Notes under the pieces: model-generated
What the model was told of the DNA's origin: nothing
Database searches by the model: none
What the model saw: only the letters and a program-made list of their open reading frames with translations
Position numbers and translations under genes: made by a program
NCBI RefSeq assembly: GCF_023343835.1
Contig: NC_064444.1
Location: forward strand, 12,265,719 to 12,329,718
Direction of reading: 5' to 3'
Length of the DNA: 64,000 bases
Origin: Lagopus muta
Taxonomy: Eukaryota > Chordata > Aves > Galliformes > Phasianidae
Shown here: one piece after another, positions 63,101 through 64,000 of the stretch
How positions within the stretch are numbered: position 1 is the first letter of the stretch
Layout: each line of letters begins with the position of its first letter

Positions 63101-63297
63101 CTTGGAGCTTTTGGCCATGAGGAAGAAGTTATTTCTAATCCCTTATCCCCAGCAGTCATTAAGAACATAATCTATGAAAAATGTCAGTTACAAGATGAAA
63201 GAGAAGCTGTAGTTCAGCAGGAACTTGTCATACATATCGGCTGGATCATCTCAAATTCACCAGAGCTTTTCAGTGGCATGCTGAAGATACGGATTGG
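3714..63297 (+). CDS. PHKB: PHKB gene, phosphorylase kinase regulatory subunit beta (3'-truncated by window end)
   Basis: Twenty-six exon positions, one with two alternative exons, join without a frame break into 879 codons plus two bases. The expected full length is near 1,090. PHKB is a regulatory subunit of the cytosolic (alpha-beta-gamma-delta)4 phosphorylase kinase, which activates glycogen phosphorylase in response to calcium and phosphorylation. The protein has a glycosyl-hydrolase-15-like (glucoamylase-like) body from about residue 40. Landmarks are KRSG|S at 26-30 (equivalent of the rabbit Ser26 phosphosite), YNNG in exon 7, and KRQSSTP at 700-706 (region of the second known phosphosite). 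Calmodulin-binding segments are reported in mammals near the N-terminus and near residue 780. The C-terminal exons and the expected prenylation motif are not in the window. Every junction is GT-AG. Gene order and strand match mammalian ITFG1-PHKB. Confidence 0.97.
7433..7458. repeat. Perfect inverted repeat, 11-bp stem, 4-nt loop
   Basis: TTTGTCCATTA at 7433-7443 pairs exactly with TAATGGACAAA at 7448-7458. It lies in PHKB intron 1. Confidence 0.95.
9977..10102 (+). mobile_element. CR1 LINE 3' end fragment
   Basis: CTCTGGAGGTTTTCAAGAGG leads into CTAGATGAGCTTGGTGGTC, then TTTTCCAACCTTAATGATTC, the CR1 3' tail in plus orientation. It is truncated at the 5' end. Confidence 0.92.
10464..10481 (+). 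CDS. PHKB: Candidate 18-nt in-frame microexon of PHKB
   Basis: A pyrimidine-rich acceptor (CTTTGTTTTTCTG..CCACAG) precedes 18 nt and then G|GTAAGTATG, a near-perfect U1 donor. In phase with exons 1 and 2 the insert reads Asp-Gly-His-Arg-Leu-Ser between Ser28 and Gly29, with the frame kept. Extending it upstream in this frame meets a TAA at 10436 without an ATG, so it does not look like an alternative first coding exon. It sits where mammalian PHKB has an alternative exon 2, but I cannot show homology. Expression evidence is required. Confidence 0.45.
10941..10968. repeat. T-rich low-complexity tract
   Basis: Nearly pure T with two interrupting G residues. Confidence 0.95.
11085..11440 (+). 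mobile_element. Possible LTR-like fragment (low confidence)
   Basis: A less AT-rich block. Near its right end, ATTAATAAAGCCTCTGTCACC is followed by TTTATTTGGTTCG and ends CCTAACA, which resembles an R-U5 end with a polyadenylation signal. The left end at TGTGCTTCCCC is a guess. No target-site duplication is seen. A 106-codon ORF (11119-11439) runs through it but matches nothing I recognise. Confidence 0.25.
12131..12220 (+). CDS. PHKB: PHKB coding exon 2
   Basis: 90 nt complete residue 29 and encode to residue 58 ([13 protein letters not shown]...[11 protein letters not shown]). Ser30 follows K26-R27-S28-G29, the equivalent of the rabbit beta-subunit Ser26 phosphorylation site. The acceptor is TTCTTTAG and the donor is ATTG|GTAAGT. 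Confidence 0.97.
12221..13088 (+). other. PHKB: PHKB intron 2
   Basis: 868 bp of AT-rich sequence; nothing recognisable inside. Confidence 0.9.
13089..13227 (+). CDS. PHKB: PHKB coding exon 3
   Basis: 139 nt encode about residues 59-105, including [20 protein letters not shown] and [13 protein letters not shown], the start of the glucoamylase-like helical barrel. Flanked by TTTTCCAG and AG|GTGAAT. Confidence 0.97.
13228..15727 (+). other. PHKB: PHKB intron 3
   Basis: 2.5 kb. It holds one CR1 fragment (13305-13443). Minus-strand ORFs at 14160-14576 and 14632-14889 have no recognisable product. Confidence 0.9.
13305..13443 (-). mobile_element. CR1 LINE 3' end fragment
   Basis: TCATAGAATGGCTTGGGTTG followed by GGAAGGGGCC and the typical CAGGCTGCACAGGGCCCCATC block: a CR1 3' end in minus orientation. 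Confidence 0.95.
15728..15827 (+). CDS. PHKB: PHKB coding exon 4
   Basis: 100 nt encode to residue 138: [19 protein letters not shown] followed by [15 protein letters not shown], almost invariant in vertebrate PHKB. The exon ends in phase 0 at AAG|GTAAAA. Confidence 0.98.
15828..18724 (+). other. PHKB: PHKB intron 4
   Basis: 2.9 kb. No transposon identified with confidence. A perfect 12-bp-stem hairpin with an E-box in its centre lies at 18196-18224. Confidence 0.9.
18196..18224. repeat. Perfect inverted repeat, 12-bp stem, with central CACGTG
   Basis: TGTATCCATCCA at 18196-18207 pairs exactly with TGGATGGATACA at 18213-18224; the loop is CGTGA. The stem-loop boundary forms CACGTG (18206-18211), an E-box. 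Confidence 0.95.
18725..18832 (+). CDS. PHKB: PHKB coding exon 5
   Basis: 108 nt, residues 139-174, phase 0 at both ends: [20 protein letters not shown] followed by [16 protein letters not shown]. Confidence 0.98.
19754..19803. repeat. (ATT)n microsatellite
   Basis: About 14 ATT units with one ATC interruption, preceded by a T run. Confidence 0.97.
20602..20962 (+). mobile_element. LTR-like element, copy B, with 6-bp target-site duplication
   Basis: The element starts TGTATGGGAACTG and ends GGTTATACA, giving TGTAT..ATACA termini. It is flanked by ATTAGG at 20596-20601 and 20963-20968. It contains a hairpin (20675-20703), a TATA-like box TATTTAAG (20743-20750), and a good splice-donor word CAAGG|GTAAGC (cut after 20825). 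The tail carries a local duplication of an AT-rich unit (TTATATTGYGATTATAACATC) that the copy at 61696-62014 lacks. It is probably a solitary LTR of an endogenous retroelement. No AATAAA is seen, so the class is uncertain. It is in the same orientation as PHKB. Confidence 0.75.
21103..21183 (+). CDS. PHKB: PHKB coding exon 6
   Basis: 81 nt, residues 175-201, phase 0 at both ends: [20 protein letters not shown] then IIYNTDE. The donor is GAG|GTACAA. Confidence 0.98.
21849..21879. repeat. (AT)n followed by poly-T
   Basis: About ten AT units run directly into a T tract. Confidence 0.95.
22019..22092. repeat. Imperfect palindrome of TTTG-rich and CAAA-rich arms
   Basis: The left arm GGGTTTTTGGTTTTGTTTG mirrors the right arm CAAACGAACAAAAAAACCC around a central TTTTAAAACCC. 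Confidence 0.8.
22438..22863 (-). mobile_element. CR1 LINE 3' fragment, about 425 bp
   Basis: Starts TCATAGAATCATGTAATGG, then CAGGCTGCCCAGGGCCTGG, CTCTTGTCCTATCACT and TCTCCCTGGAGCCTTCTCTT: successive parts of the CR1 3' region on the minus strand. Confidence 0.95.
23679..24450 (-). mobile_element. CR1 LINE, 5'-truncated, with reverse-transcriptase C-terminal remnant
   Basis: About 770 bp in minus orientation. It begins with the 3' end (AATCACAGACTCATGAGGG) and runs through the GAGATCCTCC, CTGAACAGTCCCTCAGCC and CTTGGCTGCAGGGACACA blocks. A minus-strand frame at 24136-24381 keeps a segment reading [17 protein letters not shown], resembling the C-terminal part of CR1 ORF2. It is inactive. 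Confidence 0.93.
26628..26743 (+). CDS. PHKB: PHKB coding exon 7
   Basis: 116 nt, residues 202-239 plus two bases: [20 protein letters not shown] then [18 protein letters not shown]. [10 protein letters not shown] is a hallmark of the phosphorylase kinase alpha/beta family. The donor is AAG|GTAAAT. Confidence 0.98.
27695..27716. repeat. Perfect inverted repeat, 9-bp stem, 4-nt loop
   Basis: ATACTCCAA (27695-27703) pairs with TTGGAGTAT (27708-27716). Confidence 0.9.
29281..29372 (-). mobile_element. CR1 LINE 3' fragment
   Basis: GGTTGGATGGGTCCTCTAGA followed by GATCATCTTGTCCAACC and CTGCTAAAGCAGGTTCCCTAG, the CR1 3' region in minus orientation. Confidence 0.85.
30243..30306 (+). CDS. PHKB: PHKB coding exon 8
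   Basis: 64 nt complete Ser240 and run to residue 261: [20 protein letters not shown] then Gln. The acceptor is TTTCTCCTCAG and the donor is CAG|GTAATA. Confidence 0.98.
30763..30780. repeat. (AT)n tract
   Basis: Nine alternating AT steps. Confidence 0.9.
30862..30883. repeat. Poly-T tract
   Basis: About 22 consecutive T residues. Confidence 0.95.
33125..33220 (+). CDS. PHKB: PHKB coding exon 9
   Basis: 96 nt, residues 262-293, phase 0: [20 protein letters not shown] then [12 protein letters not shown]. The donor is CAT|GTAAGT. Confidence 0.98.
33221..34867 (+). other. PHKB: PHKB intron 9
   Basis: 1.65 kb. It holds a CR1 3' end at 34160-34252; otherwise nothing recognisable. Confidence 0.9.
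34160..34252 (+). mobile_element. CR1 LINE 3' end fragment
   Basis: GAGCTAGATGATCTTTAAGG is followed by TCCCTTCCAACCCAAACC and ATTCTGTGATTCTG, a canonical CR1 3' end in plus orientation. Confidence 0.96.
34868..35065 (+). CDS. PHKB: PHKB coding exon 10
   Basis: The second longest exon here (198 nt, residues 294-359, phase 0). It reads [20 protein letters not shown], then [20 protein letters not shown] and [10 protein letters not shown], near-identical to mammalian PHKB. The donor is AAG|GTAAAG. Confidence 0.98.
35066..35682 (+). other. PHKB: PHKB intron 10
   Basis: 617 bp, AT-rich; nothing recognisable. Confidence 0.9.
35683..35740 (+). CDS. PHKB: PHKB coding exon 11
   Basis: 58 nt, residues 360-378 plus one base: [19 protein letters not shown]. 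The donor is GATG|GTAAGT. Confidence 0.98.
35741..38146 (+). other. PHKB: PHKB intron 11
   Basis: 2.4 kb. A T-rich tract (36028-36061) faces an A-rich tract (36109-36138) about 50 bp later; otherwise nothing recognisable. Confidence 0.9.
36028..36138. repeat. T-rich tract followed by A-rich tract
   Basis: T8-13 runs broken by single C residues at 36028-36061, then A-runs with an ATATAT core at 36109-36138. The two could pair as a long, low-complexity hairpin. Confidence 0.8.
38147..38224 (+). CDS. PHKB: PHKB coding exon 12
   Basis: 78 nt, residues 379-404 by completion: [20 protein letters not shown] then QHTSE. The acceptor is TTTTATAG and the donor is GAAG|GTATTA. Confidence 0.97.
38225..39970 (+). 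other. PHKB: PHKB intron 12
   Basis: 1.75 kb. A minimal CR1 tail lies at 38941-38979; otherwise nothing recognisable. Confidence 0.9.
38941..38979 (+). mobile_element. CR1 LINE 3' tail, about 39 bp
   Basis: GGTCTTCTCCAACCTTAACA followed by ATTCTGTGATTCTATAT; very strongly 5'-truncated. Confidence 0.85.
39971..40129 (+). CDS. PHKB: PHKB coding exon 13
   Basis: 159 nt, residues 405-457 by completion: [20 protein letters not shown], then [20 protein letters not shown] and VYIIAKLL. The donor is CTAG|GTAAGA. Confidence 0.98.
   Translation, partial: VVLLYPNITMCQLILLNWKRRTLAVRNDFLVTMDAMEGFSCGDKQFISLQNS
40480..40742 (-). mobile_element. CR1 LINE 3' fragment
   Basis: CCAAGTTGGAAGGGACCCAC, ACCATCGAGTTCAGCTCCTG and CAGCAACCTCTCCTGACTCAG follow the CR1 3' region in minus orientation. 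Confidence 0.93.
41403..41424. repeat. Perfect inverted repeat, 9-bp stem, 4-nt loop
   Basis: ATACTAATA (41403-41411) pairs with TATTAGTAT (41416-41424). Confidence 0.9.
42690..42975. other. GC-rich block of unknown origin in intron 13
   Basis: About 285 bp visibly richer in G+C than its AT-rich flanks, with few CpG. Both strands carry open frames over it (42694-42978 plus and 42600-42932 minus), as expected for a GC-rich, stop-poor stretch. Neither frame reads as a protein I know. An old transposon insertion is possible. Confidence 0.5.
43581..43675 (+). CDS. PHKB: PHKB coding exon 14
   Basis: 95 nt, residues 458-489: [20 protein letters not shown] then [11 protein letters not shown]. The acceptor is TTGACTTTCAG and the donor is CAG|GTAAGC. 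Confidence 0.98.
43676..48829 (+). other. PHKB: PHKB intron 14
   Basis: 5.2 kb, AT-rich. It has a mildly GC-rich patch at about 46540-46700 and a 29-bp poly-T at 48144-48172. No transposon identified with confidence. Confidence 0.9.
48144..48172. repeat. Poly-T tract, about 29 bp
   Basis: Uninterrupted T run; likely length-polymorphic. Confidence 0.97.
48830..48885 (+). CDS. PHKB: PHKB coding exon 15
   Basis: 56 nt, residues 490-507 plus two bases: [18 protein letters not shown]. The donor is CG|GTAGGT. The next intron is only 164 bp. Confidence 0.97.
49050..49143 (+). CDS. PHKB: PHKB coding exon 16
   Basis: 94 nt, residues 508-539: [20 protein letters not shown] then [11 protein letters not shown]. 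The donor is AAG|GTAAGG. Confidence 0.98.
50051..50072. repeat. (AAAAC)n simple repeat
   Basis: Four AAAAC units. Confidence 0.93.
50771..50813. repeat. Alternating purine-pyrimidine tract (CA/TA/TG)
   Basis: GTACACACACACATACAT through TATATATACATACATG to TGTGTATG. It is nearly self-complementary and a candidate for non-B DNA. Confidence 0.85.
52167..52250 (+). CDS. PHKB: PHKB coding exon 17
   Basis: 84 nt, residues 540-567, phase 0: [20 protein letters not shown] then VGCLGTSK. The acceptor is strong (TTTCTCACAG). The donor AAG|GTTGTG is weak at positions +3 to +5, but frame and homology fix it. Confidence 0.96.
52251..52702 (+). other. PHKB: PHKB intron 17
   Basis: 452 bp, AT-rich. It contains a 20-bp tandem duplication (ATTTATAGGTTTT units) at 52539-52577. 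Confidence 0.9.
52703..52807 (+). CDS. PHKB: PHKB coding exon 18
   Basis: 105 nt, residues 568-602, phase 0: [20 protein letters not shown] then [15 protein letters not shown]. The donor is AAG|GTAAGT. Confidence 0.98.
52808..53611 (+). other. PHKB: PHKB intron 18
   Basis: 804 bp; nothing recognisable. ORFs at 53017-53217 (minus) and 53203-53427 (plus) lack similarity to anything I know. Confidence 0.9.
53612..53694 (+). CDS. PHKB: PHKB coding exon 19
   Basis: 83 nt, residues 603-629 plus two bases: [20 protein letters not shown] then LIREDNI. The donor is AAG|GTAGAG. The following intron is only 79 bp. Confidence 0.98.
53774..53864 (+). CDS. PHKB: PHKB coding exon 20
   Basis: 91 nt, residues 630-660: [20 protein letters not shown] then [10 protein letters not shown]. 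The donor is CAG|GTATGC. Confidence 0.98.
53957..54000. repeat. 22-bp tandem duplication
   Basis: ACTTGGTATCATAAAATTAC.. is followed at once by ACTTGGTGTCATAAAATCAC.., with two differences per unit. Confidence 0.93.
54001..54047 (+). mobile_element. CR1 LINE 3' tail
   Basis: CTAGATGACCTTTAAAGATC followed by CCTTCCAACTCAAAGGATTC and TATGATG. Confidence 0.9.
56451..56486. repeat. 18-bp tandem duplication
   Basis: TTTTCCAATAGCAACATA then TTTTCCAGCAGCAACATA, two differences. Confidence 0.9.
56568..56629 (+). CDS. PHKB: PHKB coding exon 21
   Basis: 62 nt, residues 661-680 plus two bases: [20 protein letters not shown]. The donor is AGA|GTAAGG. The next intron, 56630-56718, is only 89 bp. Confidence 0.97.
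56719..56881 (+). CDS. PHKB: PHKB coding exon 22 (KRQSS phosphorylation region)
   Basis: 163 nt, residues 681-735: [19 protein letters not shown], then RQSSTP, then a variable Glu/Gln-rich linker ([13 protein letters not shown]) and YEILQKLD. K700-R701-Q702-S703-S704 is a basic-directed phosphorylation motif matching the region of rabbit Ser700. The donor is GAT|GTAAGA. Confidence 0.97.
56882..57629 (+). other. PHKB: PHKB intron 22
   Basis: 748 bp; nothing recognisable. The exon 22 frame reads through into it for some 200 bp before a stop, which is not conserved coding. Confidence 0.9.
57630..57711 (+). CDS. PHKB: PHKB coding exon 23
   Basis: 82 nt, residues 736-762 plus one base: [20 protein letters not shown] then PDFITKE. 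The acceptor is TTTTTTAAG (AAG rather than CAG) and the donor is GAAG|GTAAGA. Confidence 0.97.
57712..60072 (+). other. PHKB: PHKB intron 23
   Basis: 2.4 kb, AT-rich; no transposon or other element recognised. Confidence 0.9.
60073..60130 (+). CDS. PHKB: PHKB coding exon 24
   Basis: 58 nt, residues 763-781 plus two bases: [18 protein letters not shown] then TG. The basic [10 protein letters not shown] stretch belongs to a reported calmodulin-binding region of mammalian PHKB. The donor CTG|GTTTGT is weak and sits directly before the mutually exclusive exon pair. Confidence 0.97.
60131..60917 (+). other. PHKB: PHKB intron 24
   Basis: 787 bp. It contains a perfect 26-bp AT-rich palindrome at 60413-60438. 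Confidence 0.9.
60413..60438. repeat. Perfect 26-bp palindrome without spacer
   Basis: AAATAAGAATATT at 60413-60425 is followed immediately by its exact reverse complement. Confidence 0.95.
60918..61008 (+). CDS. PHKB: PHKB coding exon 25a, first of a mutually exclusive pair
   Basis: 91 nt complete Trp782 and run to residue 812: [20 protein letters not shown] then [10 protein letters not shown]. It corresponds to human exon 26. It has the same length and phases as exon 25b and encodes a homologous segment (13 of 30 residues identical). The acceptor is CATATAG and the donor is CAG|GTAAAG. Confidence 0.97.
61009..61337 (+). other. PHKB: Intron between the two alternative exons 25a and 25b
   Basis: 329 bp, long enough for ordinary splicing, so exclusion is not simply steric. 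Nothing recognisable inside. Confidence 0.9.
61338..61428 (+). CDS. PHKB: PHKB coding exon 25b, second of a mutually exclusive pair
   Basis: 91 nt complete Trp782 and run to residue 812: [20 protein letters not shown] then [10 protein letters not shown]. It corresponds to human exon 27. It replaces exon 25a exactly. The acceptor is strong (TTTTCTGCCCTCAG) and the donor is CAG|GTAAGC. Confidence 0.96.
61429..63094 (+). other. PHKB: PHKB intron 26 (after exon 25b)
   Basis: 1.67 kb. It holds poly-A (61558-61573) and a complete LTR-like element in reverse orientation (61696-62014). Confidence 0.9.
61696..62014 (-). mobile_element. LTR-like element, copy C, with 5-bp target-site duplication
   Basis: 319 bp flanked by GCTCC at 61691-61695 and 62015-62019. 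On the minus strand it begins GTATGGGAACTGCTGAGTC and ends CATTGATTATACA, closely matching copy B. It keeps the TATA-like TATTTAAG (61866-61873), the hairpin (61914-61942) and the AAGG|GTAAGC donor word. One terminal T of the TG start seen in copy B is missing or changed. It is antisense to PHKB. Confidence 0.78.
63095..63297 (+). CDS. PHKB: PHKB coding exon 26 (human exon 28)
   Basis: The longest exon here (203 nt), residues 813-879 plus two bases: [30 protein letters not shown], then [20 protein letters not shown] and GMLKIRI. The acceptor is ACCGTAG and the donor is GG|GTCAGT. Frame and homology support both ends. Confidence 0.98.
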
Positions 63298-64000
63298 GTC
63301 AGTACAGTATCTACTGCACTTACTGCTAACATGGCAAGTAAACATATGTGCTTCGACACAGATTGTTGCTACACTGAAAAAAAGATTTATATGAGATGAT
63401 GCAGCAAAATTTGTATGCTTCAGCTTTACATTTCTAAGAAGCCTGCTTTGAATTAGTGTGCCAGAACTGAATTCACAAAAAACTGCTCTCAAATTTGCCA
63501 GTGAACAGTGTAAAGTGGAGGAGTGGCAGTCTTTGTAATACCTCATTTGAAGCTTTCCTATAAGCTAATACAGTAAACTGTGGTATTTTTAAATGCTTGA
63601 TAATGATCAGGTTAGGGCTTCAAAACCATAAATACTGTAGTGGGGTTTCTGGTTGGCGAAGGGGCTCCACGAATTGTACTCTCACTGGGTCACCGAGTCC
63701 TGCTAGCATCCAAAAGCCAGAACATTCTTCCTGACTTACCTAACAGCCTTGAGGCAGTGAAGCCTTTCTCTCACAGCTTCTGGCTCACTAAAGCAAGTAC
63801 CTACGTGTGTTTCTAATAAGTGCTGAGCACGTAATATAGTGAGCTTGTAATACAGTTTTGACTAAATCAATCTTAAGAGTCCAGTAACCACGAGAAACAA
63901 ATCCCTTGGTACCTTGGTTTCAAGGTACTTAAAATATTTGTTGCGGGACTACAGTCTACCTAAAAAGAAAGCTTGTTCTTCTCTAGCACTGACTGTAATA
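63298..64000 (+). other. PHKB: Start of PHKB intron 27, window end
   Basis: 703 bp with no further exon; the remaining PHKB exons lie beyond the window. Confidence 0.85.

Noticed and set aside
1..64000. CRISPR arrays, operons, tRNA or rRNA genes, phage or plasmid features
   Set aside because: No regularly spaced repeats, no ribosome-binding-site-led gene strings and no tRNA-like folds were seen. The window is a vertebrate chromosomal gene region.

Overview
The window is vertebrate nuclear DNA, most likely from a bird and probably a chicken-like galliform. The evidence is compact introns, many CR1 LINE fragments with the typical 3' end (TTCCAACC..ATTCTGTGATTCT), and two exon sets that match well-known vertebrate genes. 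There are no prokaryotic features. Nearly all ORFs longer than 60 codons outside the exons are chance or repeat-derived.

Layout. Positions 49-3486 on the minus strand carry the first three coding exons of ITFG1 (integrin-alpha FG-GAP repeat protein 1, also called TIP); the rest lies off the left edge. Positions 3714-63297 on the plus strand carry 26 consecutive coding-exon positions of PHKB, the regulatory beta subunit of phosphorylase kinase; the last exons lie off the right edge. The two start codons are 227 bp apart, head to head inside one CpG island (about 3140-4270), so the genes probably share a bidirectional promoter. I followed the reading frame through every PHKB junction. The joined frame stays open for 879 complete codons, about four fifths of the protein.

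The most informative gene-structure feature is a pair of 91-nt exons, 60918-61008 and 61338-61428. They encode homologous 30-residue segments and correspond to the tissue-specific, mutually exclusive pair known in mammalian PHKB. Splice phases enforce the choice: skipping both or using both gives an early stop. A second feature is a candidate 18-nt microexon at 10464-10481 in intron 1. It is in phase and would insert six residues next to a known regulatory phosphorylation site. It sits where mammals have an alternative 5' exon.

The introns hold CR1 fragments, simple repeats, and three copies of one LTR-like element (about 1960-2245, 20602-20962, 61696-62014). Two copies have recognisable target-site duplications, and the copies share a TATA-like box and a hairpin; a splice-donor-like site is clear in two. 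There are also several perfect short inverted repeats. I found no RNA genes, CRISPR arrays, operons or further protein-coding genes. Exon numbers below count coding exons in this window; for PHKB, human numbering is one higher from exon 2 on.
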